Shown here: in pieces, positions 55,575-64,000 of the stretch
How positions within the stretch are numbered: position 1 is the stretch's first letter
Layout: every line of letters starts with the position of its first letter
Assembly: GCF_900112675.1 (NCBI RefSeq)
Contig: NZ_FOMQ01000004.1
Location: 372,001 to 436,000 of the forward strand
Length of the DNA stretch: 64,000 nucleotides
Reading direction: 5' to 3'
Origin: Paracidovorax konjaci
Lineage (GTDB): Bacteria > Pseudomonadota > Gammaproteobacteria > Burkholderiales > Burkholderiaceae_C
The notes under the pieces: model-generated
The model's database searches: none
Told to the model about the DNA's origin: nothing
Seen by the model: the letters and a program-made list of their open reading frames with translations, nothing else
Made by a program: the position numbers and the translations under genes

Positions 55575-56142
55575 AATGGCTGGTGCCGGTCGGCAGGCCG
55601 GGTGCGCAGAGGATGTCCGACCGCAGCACGTACTTGGTGCCGGCCGCCACCGCGGAGCCCTCGTGCCAGGTGTCGTGCACGAACACCAGCGCCGAGCCCG
55701 TGCGCGGCTGCACGCGGAAATCGCGGAACCCCGTATCGCCGCCCTCGAAGTCGTCGTTCAGGTAGACCAGCAGCGTCAGCCGGCTCGTGAGGCCGTCTTC
55801 CGTCCAGGGGCCGTCCTTGTGCATCCTGAAGCGCTGGCCGGGCCGGTACCGGTAGAAGCGCAGCTCCCGCGGCAGACCCACGGCGGCCTCGCCGGCCAGC
55901 CCGGGCAGCGGCAGGGCACGCACGCGCTCCCACAGCGTGGCGACCCAGTCCGGCGCCGCGAACTGCGCGCGCTCGTTGTTGCGCACTTGCGGCAAAGGGC
56001 GTGTGCCCGACGCCATGCGCACGGCGGCGGGCTCGAACCCCTCGCGCTCGGCCAGCGCGATCAGCGCCTGGCATTCGGCGGGCGAGAACAGGCCGGGGGC
56101 GGAGAGGGCGCAGGGCGTGTGGAGGACGAATCGCGTGGGCAT
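55567..56142 (-). CDS. 2-oxoglutarate/Fe(II)-dependent oxygenase (prolyl 4-hydroxylase-like)
   Basis: 191 residues. The double-stranded helix has the metal triad HxD in RMHKDGPW and the distal histidine in HDTWHEG, with the 2-oxoglutarate arginine in YVLRSD. LLVYLNDDFEGGDTGF is typical of prolyl 4-hydroxylase-alpha-like proteins. The substrate is unknown. The C-terminus (GTSHSL) and stop derive from repeat R6. It lies downstream of the hipA stop by 54 bases, on the same strand. Confidence 0.9.
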   Translation of the reverse strand: MPTRFVLHTPCALSAPGLFSPAECQALIALAEREGFEPAAVRMASGTRPLPQVRNNERAQFAAPDWVATLWERVRALPLPGLAGEAAVGLPRELRFYRYRPGQRFRMHKDGPWTEDGLTSRLTLLVYLNDDFEGGDTGFRDFRVQPRTGSALVFVHDTWHEGSAVAAGTKYVLRSDILCAPGLPTGTSHSL

Positions 56143-56196
56143 GGAAGCACAGTGGAGGGGCTGGTTCTTTCGGGGTTGGCCGGCACGCCTGGCGGT

Positions 56197-57543
56197 TCAC
56201 CCACCGGCCGCCAGCGTCACGCCGCCCCGCAGCCGCTCCAGCACGCACTGGCGCACGGCGGGGGGGGCCTCTTCCAGCAGCGCCGGCCAGAGGGCCTGTG
56301 CCTCGCCCACGGTCTCCTTGAGCAGCGCCACGTGCCTGGGAATGCGCAGCAGCCCCGCGGAAGCCAGCAGGGCGCGCAGGTCGTCCCACGAGAACGCCCG
56401 CAGCGTGCGGTCGATGGCGCGGTTCACGGCGTATTGCGGTTCGGGCACGGCATCGAAGAAGGCGCTGACGCAGACCGGGTCGTAGAGCGGCGCGAGCTGC
56501 GGCGTGCGGCCGTCGGGGTAGAGCAGCGCCCAGTTCTTCAGGTGGGCGTCGGTGTTGCCCATGAGGATGAAGGCGACCATGCGCGCCAGGAATTCGCGGG
56601 TGTCCTGCACGGGACGGGCGCTCAGGCGGTCGAGCACGCGCAGCATGGTGGCCCAGTCGTGCGCGATGCCGCGGCCGTACTTTTGGCGCGGGGCGTAGCC
56701 CAGCACCTGGTTGAACTCCTCCATGTGGATCCGGCCGCCGCCGGGCAGGTGGTCGAACCGCTGCACGGCCAGGATCTCGTCGAAGGGCACGTGCTCGGGC
56801 AGTTCGGCCTCGGCCCGCGAGATGACGCGCGCCTCGGCGCAGTGCAGGCCGAGCGCGGCGGCGAGGCGGTAGCAGGCGGCTTCGTTCGCCACGAGGTCGG
56901 GGTGGGCGCTGGTGGGCAGCTTGAGGATCACGCTGCCGGCCTGGCCCTTGCGGTGCACGGTGTAGCGCCGGCCATCCTGCACCGCGCTGAATTTCGTGAC
57001 CACGCCGGGCAGGGAGGCGGCGTCCTCCACGGGGTATTCGACGAAGCCGGGCTCCAGCACGTCCAGGCCCTGCGTGGTGTGCCAGTGGCGCACCACCTCG
57101 GGCACGCCCTCGTGCGGCGGCGTGGGCTCGACCTCGAGCGCGCCCATGAGGTCGTGGCCGGCCGCGGCGAGCAGTTCGAACTCGTCGTCGGGCCCGCAGC
57201 CGCGCTCGCGCGCGAGGCGGTCGCGGTTGTGCCCTTCGGGCAGCAGGTTCTGGAAATACGCCGGCCAGCGGCCATCGGTGCGCACGAGCCGGGCGTCCCG
57301 CGCCGACTGCAGGATCTGGCGCGTGGCGGCCTCGTCGTCGCCGCGGTAGCTGAGCGACAGCACGGGGCGGTCCGGGTCAGCGATGTAGTCGGCATCGAAC
57401 GACATCCGCAGGATGTCCCCGTACTGCGACAGGTAGCCGATGCCCCGCCTCGGACCGGCGGCGCCGCCGGGCAGGGGCGGCGCATGCAAATACAGCCGCA
57501 GGTAGCGGATCGCGGTGGTGGAGGAGGGCGGGAGCTGCGGCAT
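56197..57543 (-). CDS. hipA: HipA-like serine/threonine kinase toxin
   Basis: 448 residues. The N-terminal couple domain and ATP region VILKLPTSAHPDLVANEA resemble HipA; the catalytic loop is ILMGNTDAHLKNWALL and the metal Asp LYDPVC. In E. coli HipA phosphorylates glutamyl-tRNA synthetase and causes persistence. LLPEGHNRDRLAR is a family signature. It follows hipB by 39 bases on the same strand. The target in this species is unknown. Confidence 0.93.
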   Translation of the reverse strand: MPQLPPSSTTAIRYLRLYLHAPPLPGGAAGPRRGIGYLSQYGDILRMSFDADYIADPDRPVLSLSYRGDDEAATRQILQSARDARLVRTDGRWPAYFQNLLPEGHNRDRLARERGCGPDDEFELLAAAGHDLMGALEVEPTPPHEGVPEVVRHWHTTQGLDVLEPGFVEYPVEDAASLPGVVTKFSAVQDGRRYTVHRKGQAGSVILKLPTSAHPDLVANEAACYRLAAALGLHCAEARVISRAEAELPEHVPFDEILAVQRFDHLPGGGRIHMEEFNQVLGYAPRQKYGRGIAHDWATMLRVLDRLSARPVQDTREFLARMVAFILMGNTDAHLKNWALLYPDGRTPQLAPLYDPVCVSAFFDAVPEPQYAVNRAIDRTLRAFSWDDLRALLASAGLLRIPRHVALLKETVGEAQALWPALLEEAPPAVRQCVLERLRGGVTLAAGG

Positions 57544-57582
57544 GGGCGATCAGCCGGTGCAAAAAAGAAAGAAGGCCCGGGG

Positions 57583-57894
57583 TCAGGGCGCCTTGCGTCC
57601 CAGCCCCTCCACGATGGAGGGCGGCGCGTCGGCGCCGGCAGGCTGGGCGAGAAAGCGCCCGCCCGACTGGATGAAGGCCTGCAGGTCGGAACTGAGCGCG
57701 GCCGGCACGGCCAGCAGCTCCAGGCCCAGCACGCGCGCCATCTCCGCCAGGGTGGAAAACCGCGGATCGAGGTCGCCGCCTTCCGTGCGCTGTACGGTCA
57801 TGCGCGACAGCCCCGCTTGTTCCGCCAACTCCGCCTGGGTCATGCCGCGGGCCTTGCGCGCTGCGGCCAGGCCGTGGATCAATGGGTGATTCAT
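57583..57894 (-). CDS. hipB: HipB-like antitoxin, XRE-family DNA-binding protein
   Basis: 103 residues from ATG 57892-57894. The helix-turn-helix is MTQAELAEQAGLSRMTVQRTE (about residues 18-38 split), followed by a short dimer region and a C-terminal tail. HipB binds HipA and represses the operon. It begins 13 bases after the palindromic operator at 57907-57928. The longer in-frame start includes the operator and is not used. Confidence 0.92.
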   Translation of the reverse strand: MNHPLIHGLAAARKARGMTQAELAEQAGLSRMTVQRTEGGDLDPRFSTLAEMARVLGLELLAVPAALSSDLQAFIQSGGRFLAQPAGADAPPSIVEGLGRKAP

Positions 57895-57906
57895 GATCGT
57901 GTTTAT

Positions 57907-57928
57907 ACTCTTTTTCGATTGAAAGAGT
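57907..57928. promoter_or_regulatory. Palindromic HipB operator candidate
   Basis: ACTCTTT and AAAGAGT flank an 8-base centre, a perfect 7-bp dyad just 12 bases upstream of the hipB ATG in an AT-rich island. The position and symmetry suit autorepression. Confidence 0.65.
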
Positions 57929-57934
57929 AGATAT

Positions 57935-58909
57935 TTAATCTTTTTGTGGGTGTGGAGCGGGCAGAACAGCCCCGCGCAGCTCCCGGAAACGGCGGCCGGC
58001 ATCGATCAGCCACTCGCGCACGCGCAGCATGGCCGGGCCCGGCGGGGGCGGGGTCACGAACGAATAGCGGGCGCGCGACAGCACGCTGCGGCCGAAGAGC
58101 GGCACCAGCCGGCCTGCGGACACATCCTCCCACACGAGCGCCGCCCGGCCCATCGCGATGCCCTGGCCGGCGATGGCGGCGCTCACCGCCAGCTGGGAGA
58201 GGTTGAATTGCGGGCCCAGTTGCCAGGCCAGCACCGGAATGCCGAGCCCGGCGAACCAGTGCTGCCATTCCTCGAAGGTGTTGGCGCCTTCCCAGGCGCT
58301 CCCGTCGTGCAGCAGCCACTCGGCGCGCAGGCAGGCCGGGTCGCCCTGCTGCAGCGCCGGGTGGGCCGCGACGAAGGCCGGGCTGGCGACGGGCGTCAGC
58401 CATTCGTCGAGGAATTCCGTGGCTTCCAGGTCGGTGTAGCCGCCCGGGTCGAACCGCACCGCGGCCTCGACGCCGTCGCGCACCATGCGGGTGCGGTCGA
58501 GCCGGTGGAATTCACCGAACACGCGCAGGCCGATGTCGGGGTGCTGGCGGAAGAAGTCCCCCAGCCGGGGCGTCAGCCACTGCATGGCGAAGGAGGGCGA
58601 GCAGCTCAGCGTGGCGGCCGCGTGCGCGGTGGCCGTGAGCCGCATCTGCGCCAGCGTGCTCTCGATGGCTTCGAAGCTCTCGCGCAGCACCACGGACAGC
58701 CACTGCCCCTCGGGCGTGGGCACCAGCGTGCGCGGCGTGCGCAGGAAGAGGGGCCGGCCCAGCCAATTTTCGAGGTGCTTGACCTGCTGGCTCACCGCGC
58801 CCTGGGTGATGCACAGTTCCGCCGCCGCGCGCGTGAAGCTGCCCTGCCGGGCGGCTGCATCGAAACAGCGCAGCCAAGCGAGCACCGAGTTGGAGAGGCG
58901 TGAATCCAT
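57935..58909 (-). CDS. LysR-family regulator, DsdC/GcvA-like
   Basis: 324 residues from ATG 58907-58909. The helix-turn-helix is FTRAAAELCITQGAVSQQVKHL (about residues 22-43) and FLRTPRTLVPTPEG completes the DNA-binding part. It resembles GcvA/DsdC regulators. It is divergent from the D-serine dehydratase gene, which strongly suggests it controls it. Its stop is six bases from the hip operator. Confidence 0.9.
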   Translation of the reverse strand: MDSRLSNSVLAWLRCFDAAARQGSFTRAAAELCITQGAVSQQVKHLENWLGRPLFLRTPRTLVPTPEGQWLSVVLRESFEAIESTLAQMRLTATAHAAATLSCSPSFAMQWLTPRLGDFFRQHPDIGLRVFGEFHRLDRTRMVRDGVEAAVRFDPGGYTDLEATEFLDEWLTPVASPAFVAAHPALQQGDPACLRAEWLLHDGSAWEGANTFEEWQHWFAGLGIPVLAWQLGPQFNLSQLAVSAAIAGQGIAMGRAALVWEDVSAGRLVPLFGRSVLSRARYSFVTPPPPGPAMLRVREWLIDAGRRFRELRGAVLPAPHPQKD

Positions 58910-58933
58910 TGATGAAACTAATGCTGTCGTCAA
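58909..58933. promoter_or_regulatory. Candidate operator between the DsdC-like and DsdA genes
   Basis: TTGATGA and TCGTCAA form a 6-of-7 inverted repeat with an 11-base centre, next to ATATAAAT. It overlaps the regulator start codon. Binding by the LysR protein is a guess. Confidence 0.35.
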
Positions 58934-59002
58934 TATAAATGCGTTGTGCGGCACGAATGGCCGGGGCAAGAATGCACGCCACGCCTTCCCTTCTGCCGCG
59001 CC

Positions 59003-60364
59003 ATGACCGAAACCCTTTCACCTCCCGCGACCCGCCTGCTTCTGGACGAAGCAGTGGACAGCGCGCTGCGCCGGGCCGAACCCTGCCTGTGGCTCAATCC
59101 GCGCCGGCGCGGCGAAACCCCGGACGCGCTGGAGGCGGAAGGCCAGCGCATTAGTCTGCATGATACGCACGCCGCTGCGGCACGGTTCGGGCGGTTCGCG
59201 GGCCTGCTGGCCGAGCTGTTTCCGGAACTGCGGGCATCGGGCGGGGCGATCGAATCGCCCCTCGTGCCTGCGGACGCGCTGGCCGCCGGGCTGGGCCTGG
59301 GCGCGCAGGAAGGCCGGCTCTGGATCAAGGCCGACCACGGCCTGCCCGTGGCGGGCTCCATCAAGGCCCGCGGCGGCATCCACGAGGTGCTGGAATTCGC
59401 CGAGGCGCTCGCCTTGCGCGAAGGGCTGGTCGCCCCTGGCGCCGACTACCGCAGCCTGGCCGGGCCCGCGGCCCGTGCCGTGTTCGCCCGCTACCAGGTC
59501 GCCGTGGGCTCCACCGGCAACCTGGGCCTCAGCATCGGGGTGGCCGCTTCGGCATTGGGGCTGCGCGCGGCGGTGCACATGTCCGCCGACGCCAAGGCGT
59601 GGAAGAAGGAGCGCCTGCGCCGCCGCGGCGTGGAGGTCGTCGAGCACAGCGGGGATTACGAGCGCGCCGTGGCCGCGGGCCGCAGCCAGGCCGCGTCCGA
59701 TCCGTATTGCCACTTCGTGGACGACGAACGCTCCTTGTCGCTGCTGCTGGGCTACAGCGCCGCGGCGCTCGCCCTGCGCGGGCAACTGGCCGCGCAGGGC
59801 ATCGCGGTGGATGCGGAGCATCCGCTGTTCGTCTACCTGCCCTGCGGCGTGGGCGGCGCGCCCGCGGGCATCGCCTTCGGGCTGCGCCTGCTGCTCGGGC
59901 CGCACGTGCACTGCTTCTTCGCCGAGCCCGTGCAGTCGCCGTGCTTCCTGGTGCAGATGGCCGCGCCGCAAGGCGCGCATCCATCGGTCTACGACATCGG
60001 GCTGAACAACCGCACCGAGGCCGACGGCCTCGCGGTGCCGCGCGCCTCGCTGCTGGCCGCCCGGCTCATGGAGCCGCTGCTCTCGGGCGTTTTCACCGTG
60101 CGCGACGACACGCTGTTCGAACACCTCGTGCGGGTCCTGGACGCCACGGGCGAGCGCATCGAGCCCTCGGCGGCCGCCGGGTTCGACGGCCCGGGATGGC
60201 TCACCGGCTCGGAAGCCGGGCGCCGCTGGCTGCATGCCCAGGGCCTCGCGCCGCACCTGCCGCGGGCCACGCACGTGGTGTGGACCACGGGCGGGCTGTT
60301 CGTGCCGGAGGCCGAACACCAGCGCTTCGAGCAGCGCGGCCGGGAACTGCTGGCCCGGGGCTGA
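59003..60364 (+). CDS. dsdA: D-serine dehydratase DsdA
   Basis: 453 residues. The PLP lysine is in [11 protein letters not shown] (about residue 120), and the glycine-rich PLP-phosphate loop is [18 protein letters not shown] near the N-terminus and [13 protein letters not shown] are typical of the family. It converts D-serine to pyruvate and ammonia. The divergent LysR gene and the downstream amino-acid oxidase-like gene suggest a D-amino-acid cluster. No clear ribosome site precedes ATG 59003. Confidence 0.94.
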   Translation: MTETLSPPATRLLLDEAVDSALRRAEPCLWLNPRRRGETPDALEAEGQRISLHDTHAAAARFGRFAGLLAELFPELRASGGAIESPLVPADALAAGLGLGAQEGRLWIKADHGLPVAGSIKARGGIHEVLEFAEALALREGLVAPGADYRSLAGPAARAVFARYQVAVGSTGNLGLSIGVAASALGLRAAVHMSADAKAWKKERLRRRGVEVVEHSGDYERAVAAGRSQAASDPYCHFVDDERSLSLLLGYSAAALALRGQLAAQGIAVDAEHPLFVYLPCGVGGAPAGIAFGLRLLLGPHVHCFFAEPVQSPCFLVQMAAPQGAHPSVYDIGLNNRTEADGLAVPRASLLAARLMEPLLSGVFTVRDDTLFEHLVRVLDATGERIEPSAAAGFDGPGWLTGSEAGRRWLHAQGLAPHLPRATHVVWTTGGLFVPEAEHQRFEQRGRELLARG

Positions 60365-60466
60365 CGCGCTCCGCGCCGGAGATCGTGCCGTTCGCCCGCA
60401 TCCGCTTTCGTTTGTTTTTCGTTCGTTGACTGACCTTTGACCCATCGCCACCCCGGAGAGACCGCC

Positions 60467-61450
60467 ATGAACCGCGCCAAGAGGATGTTGTTGTCCGCCA
60501 TCGCCTGCAGCCTGGGAGCCGCCGCGCTCACCCCGGCACTGGCGGAAGATGTCTATCCCAGCAAGCCGATCACGCTGGTGATCCCGTTTCCCCCGGGCGG
60601 CGCCACCGATGTGCTGGGCCGCCTGATCGGCAAGAAGCTGGGCGACAAGCTCGGTCAGAGCGTGGTGATCGACAACCGCGCGGGTGCGGGCACCGTGATC
60701 GGCGCGACCTACGTGGCCAAGGCCGCCCCGGACGGCTACACGCTGCTCATGAGTTCGGGCACGACCTTCACGGTCAATCCCGCCGTGCGTCCGCGGCTGC
60801 CCTATGACCCGGTCAAGAGCTTCGAGCCCATCGGCATCACGGGTCGCACGGGCCTGATCCTGCTGGCCAACAAGGACGTGCCGGTGAAGGACGCGAAGCA
60901 GTTCGTGGCCCTCGTGAAGGCCGATCCCAACAAATACTCGTACGGCTCCTTCGGCTCGGGCACCACGTCGCAGTTCGCGGGCGAGGCCTTCTTCAACGCG
61001 GCGGGCGTGAAGGTGCAGCACGTGCCGTACAAGGGCAGCGCGCCGGCCATGGTGGACCTGATGGGCGGACAGATCCCCTTCACCGTCGATACCGTGTCGG
61101 CGGCCATTCCGCAGCTCAAGGACGGCAAGATCAAGGCCATCGCCGTCACCTCGGCCAAGCGGTCCGCCCTGCTGCCCAACGTGCCGACGCTGGTGGAAAG
61201 CGGCTACCCCGGTGTGGAGATGGACACGTGGCTGGCCGTGGTGGCGCCGGCCGGGCTGCCGCCGGCGGTGAAATCGCGCCTGGAACTCACGCTGGCCCAG
61301 GTGGTGTCCGATCCCGACACGCGCGACAAGCTCCTGGCCAACGGCTTCGAGCCGGCCTATGGCTCCTCCAAGGCGCTCGCGGCGCTGATCGAGAAGGAAC
61401 TGCCGCTCATGCGCGCGGTGGCGCAGCGCGCCGCGATCACCGCGGATTGA
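60467..61450 (+). CDS. Bug-family periplasmic binding protein
   Basis: 327 residues, GGAGAG before ATG 60467, signal peptide ending LTPALAED. The Bug pattern includes ITLVIPFPPGGATDVLGRL, VIDNRAGAGTVIGATYVA and VQHVPYKGSAPAMVDLMGG. These proteins bind carboxylates or amino acids for TctAB transporters, which are not encoded here. It is about 100 bases after dsdA, so a D-amino acid or related ligand is plausible. Confidence 0.92.
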   Translation: MNRAKRMLLSAIACSLGAAALTPALAEDVYPSKPITLVIPFPPGGATDVLGRLIGKKLGDKLGQSVVIDNRAGAGTVIGATYVAKAAPDGYTLLMSSGTTFTVNPAVRPRLPYDPVKSFEPIGITGRTGLILLANKDVPVKDAKQFVALVKADPNKYSYGSFGSGTTSQFAGEAFFNAAGVKVQHVPYKGSAPAMVDLMGGQIPFTVDTVSAAIPQLKDGKIKAIAVTSAKRSALLPNVPTLVESGYPGVEMDTWLAVVAPAGLPPAVKSRLELTLAQVVSDPDTRDKLLANGFEPAYGSSKALAALIEKELPLMRAVAQRAAITAD

Positions 61451-61574
61451 GCCCGCCGCTGTCCGCCCGTGACCTGCCCGCGCGGGCCGCCGGCATCGCC
61501 GGCGGCTGTGCGGGCGCCTTGCGTCCGTCCACAATGCCCCCACCCGAGACAACACCGCGCCCGCGGTGACCGAC

Positions 61575-63152
61575 ATGAACCCTGCCGCCCCGACCCCTTC
61601 GCCATCGTCGTCCCTGGTCGAGATGACCGCCCCGGAACTGCGCCGCCGCATCGCGGACCGGAGCGTCTCGCCCGTGGAACTGCTGGAGGCCTGCATCGAC
61701 CGCATCGAGGCGGTCAACCCGTATGTGAATGCCATCACCGCCACCTGCTACGACCGCGCGCGGGCCGAGGCCCGGGCGGCCGAGCAGGCCGTGCTGCGCG
61801 GCGACGCGCTGGGCCTGCTGCACGGCCTGCCGCTGGGCGTGAAGGACCTGGAGGCCACGGCCGGCCTGCTGACCACCTACGGGTCGCAGATCTACCGCGA
61901 GCACATTCCCGCGCAGGACAACGTGCTGGTCGAGCGTCTGCGCCGGGCCGGCGCCATCGTGACCGGCAAGACCAACATCCCCGAGATGGGCGCCGGCGCG
62001 AATTCGCGCAACACGGTCTGGGGCGCGACGGGCAATCCCTTCGATCCGCGCCTGAATGCGGGCGGATCGTCCGGCGGCTCCGCCGCGGCGCTGGCCTGCG
62101 ACATGCTGCCCGTCTGCACGGGCTCCGATACCGGAGGCTCCCTGCGCATCCCCGCCGCCAAATGCGGTGTGGTGGGTTTCCGGCCCTCGCCGGGCGTGGT
62201 GCCCAGCTCGCGCAAGCTGCTGGGCTGGACGCCCATCTCCGTCGTGGGCCCCATGGGCCGCACGGTGGAAGAGGCCTGCCTGCAACTGGCCGCCACGGCC
62301 GGCATGTCGGCGGGCGATCCCCTCAGCTATCCGCTGGACCCGGGCGTTTTCCTGTCGCTGCCCGAGGTGGATCTGGCCGGGCTGCGGGTGGGCTACACCG
62401 AGGATTTCGGCGCCTGCGCGGTGGACGAGGGCATTCGCGCCACCTTCCGGGCCAAGATCGCGGCCATGCGGCATCTGTTCCGCAGCTGCGATCCGGTCGC
62501 GTTCGGCCTGGGCGACGTGCATCGCTGCTTCGACGTGCTGCGTGCCGAAGCCTTCGTGGCCGGCACCCGCGAGGCGTATGAGCGCGATCCTTCCAGCCTG
62601 GGGCCCAACACCCGGGCCAACTATGAAATGGGCGCGGCCATGACGCTGATCGACAGCGCCTGGGCGCAGGCCGAGCAGACGCGCATCCTGGCGCGCTTCC
62701 AGGAGGCCTTCGAGTCGTTCGACGTGATCCTCGCGCCGACCACCCCGGTGTCGCCGTTCCCGTGGACCGAGCTGTATGCCAGCCATATCAACGGCGAGCC
62801 GCAGGCCAACTATTACCGCTGGCTCGCGCTGACCTACGTGACCACGCTCACCACCCACCCGGCGCTCAGCCTGCCGTGCGGCCGCGATGGCCGCGAGATG
62901 CCCTTCGGCCTGCAGGTGGTGGGGCGCTTCCGCGACGACCTGGGCACATTGGCCATCGGCCGCGCGATGGAGCAGGCCTTCACGGGCATCGCCGGCCTGC
63001 AGCGCCCCCGGCCGGCCCTGGACCGGCTGGCCCGCGTGGAGCCCGCGCTCGATTCCCTCGTGACCGTGGCGCCCGACCCGCGTGACGCCAAGGGCGTGCC
63101 ACGGGCTGGCGGCGCGCCGGGCACCGGGCATGCGCAGGCCTCGGCCGTGTAA
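61575..63152 (+). CDS. Amidase signature family hydrolase
   Basis: 525 residues from ATG 61575; a GTG nine bases upstream is an alternative. The Ser-cisSer-Lys triad is visible: GVKDLEA (Lys), GGSSGGSAAAL and GSDTGGSLRIPA (both Ser). IGRAMEQAF and the PFGLQVVG motif near the C-terminus are typical. It releases ammonia from amides. It lies between a binding protein and an oxidase-like gene, so it may open amide or peptide-like precursors for the pathway. Confidence 0.93.
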   Translation: MNPAAPTPSPSSSLVEMTAPELRRRIADRSVSPVELLEACIDRIEAVNPYVNAITATCYDRARAEARAAEQAVLRGDALGLLHGLPLGVKDLEATAGLLTTYGSQIYREHIPAQDNVLVERLRRAGAIVTGKTNIPEMGAGANSRNTVWGATGNPFDPRLNAGGSSGGSAAALACDMLPVCTGSDTGGSLRIPAAKCGVVGFRPSPGVVPSSRKLLGWTPISVVGPMGRTVEEACLQLAATAGMSAGDPLSYPLDPGVFLSLPEVDLAGLRVGYTEDFGACAVDEGIRATFRAKIAAMRHLFRSCDPVAFGLGDVHRCFDVLRAEAFVAGTREAYERDPSSLGPNTRANYEMGAAMTLIDSAWAQAEQTRILARFQEAFESFDVILAPTTPVSPFPWTELYASHINGEPQANYYRWLALTYVTTLTTHPALSLPCGRDGREMPFGLQVVGRFRDDLGTLAIGRAMEQAFTGIAGLQRPRPALDRLARVEPALDSLVTVAPDPRDAKGVPRAGGAPGTGHAQASAV

Positions 63153-63175
63153 CGCACCGAAGCAAGGACCACCGC

Positions 63176-64000
63176 ATGACCGAATCCGTGGATTTCCTCG
63201 TCATCGGCGCCGGCATCGCCGGGGCCTCCGTGGCCTGGGAGCTGGCGCACACGCCCTCGCGCCCCAGCGTGCTCGTGCTGGAGCGCGAGTCGCAACCCGG
63301 CTACCACACCACCGGCCGTTCCGCCGCGCTGTTCATGGAAACCTACGGCACGCCGCAGATCCAGGCGCTCACGCGGGCCAGCCGGGCGTTCTACGACCAG
63401 CCGCCCGCCGGGTTCGCCGACGACGGGCCGCTGCTGTCGCCGCGCGGCGTGGTCTATGTGGCCGGGCCGGACCAGCTCGACCTGCTGGAGACCGCCTATG
63501 CGGAGGCTGTGGCGCGGTCGCCGAACGTGGAGCGGGTGTCCCGCGAGCGGCTGCTGGAATGGTTGCCGTGCCTGCGGCCGGAGGCGATTGCGGCCGGCAT
63601 GAGCGAGCCCGGCGCGTCCGACATCGATGTGCACGCCCTGCACCAGGGCTATCTGCGCGGCATGCGCCAGCGCGGCGGCCAGCTGCGCCCCCATGCCGAG
63701 GTGGGCGCCATCGAACGGGAGGGCGATGGCTGGCGCGTGCGCCTGGCCTCGGGAGAGTCGATCTCCGCGCGCACCGTCGTCAATGCGGCGGGGGCCTGGG
63801 CCGATACCGTGGCCGCGATGGCGGGCGTGCCGGCCAGCGGGCTGGAGCCGCGCAGGCGCACGGCGTTCACCTTCCCGGTGCCCGCGGGCATGGACGCGGC
63901 CCGCTGGCCGGCGGTGATCGGCATCGACGAGAGCTTCTATTTCAAGCCCGACGCGGGCCAGTTGCTCGGTTCGCCGGCCAATGCCGACCCCACGCACCCG
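63176..64000 (+). CDS. DadA/glycine-oxidase-like FAD amino acid oxidoreductase, 5' part
   Basis: 275 residues are visible; the frame runs off the right edge. The FAD motif is FLVIGAGIAGASVAWELA (about residues 7-24) and TTGRSAALFMETYG follows. SDIDVHALHQGYLRG and VVNAAGAWADTVA match the DAO family, which includes D-amino acid dehydrogenases and glycine oxidase. It begins 24 bases after the amidase stop. The exact substrate cannot be told from the N-terminal half. Confidence 0.9.
   Translation, partial: MTESVDFLVIGAGIAGASVAWELAHTPSRPSVLVLERESQPGYHTTGRSAALFMETYGTPQIQALTRASRAFYDQPPAGFADDGPLLSPRGVVYVAGPDQLDLLETAYAEAVARSPNVERVSRERLLEWLPCLRPEAIAAGMSEPGASDIDVHALHQGYLRGMRQRGGQLRPHAEVGAIEREGDGWRVRLASGESISARTVVNAAGAWADTVAAMAGVPASGLEPRRRTAFTFPVPAGMDAARWPAVIGIDESFYFKPDAGQLLGSPANADPTHP

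Overview
The window looks like a chromosomal segment of a high-GC betaproteobacterium of the Comamonadaceae, most likely Acidovorax or a close relative. This is inferred from the very high GC and codon use, the ferredoxin-type CysI with a DUF934 partner, the Bug-family binding proteins, MnmC, TrhO and a TesA/LolD-like divergent pair. No rRNA, tRNA, CRISPR array or transposase was recognised.

Layout. 1-7.8 kb: the end of thiD, an SH3 protein, a ferredoxin/ferredoxin reductase pair, and an assimilatory sulfate operon read leftwards (tauE-like, cysI, DUF934, cysD, cysN) with no cysH. 8-11.7 kb: an MFS carrier, mnmC and a YggX-like protein. 11.9-24.9 kb: a sulfur-scavenging block with a sulfate-binding protein, ssuE, two ssuA paralogues, ssuD, ssuC, ssuB, a VOC protein, a molbindin-like protein, a Bug-type binding protein, a CysB/Cbl regulator, cytochrome c, a two-domain rhodanese and a TsuA/YeeE transporter. 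25-29 kb: a ROK kinase whose halves appear circularly permuted, and alaS with a low-GC in-frame insertion. 29-34 kb: a diguanylate cyclase, trmB, gluQRS and a flavin oxidoreductase. 34-37 kb: a LysR/pirin/WrbA-like/pirin cluster. 37-43 kb: trhO, a MinD/FlhG-like ATPase, a second cyclase, a SulP permease, a BON lipoprotein and a MetC-like lyase. 43-52 kb: tesA and a lone ABC ATPase, rlmB, a sirtuin, an FMN riboswitch with ribB, an aldo/keto reductase, a paired half-size ChrA transporter, a binding protein and a FAH hydrolase. 52-54 kb: an AT-rich patch with a secreted alpha-lytic/streptogrisin-type protease, probably acquired. 54-64 kb: a sugar dehydrogenase, a 2OG oxygenase, hipBA, and a putative D-amino-acid cluster (DsdC-like, DsdA, Bug binding protein, amidase, DadA-like).

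The most unusual structure is a dispersed repeat with a rigid 45-nt core. It has eight copies, all on the + strand: six intergenic, and two that form the 5' ends of cysN and the DUF934 gene in the sulfate operon. Copies also provide the stop codons of trhO and the 2OG oxygenase gene. Several carry a promoter-like TTGAAT-N16-TATAGC arrangement. The block from 1 to 25 kb, together with the SulP permease and MetC-like lyase, suggests flexible use of inorganic sulfate, sulfonates and thiosulfate.
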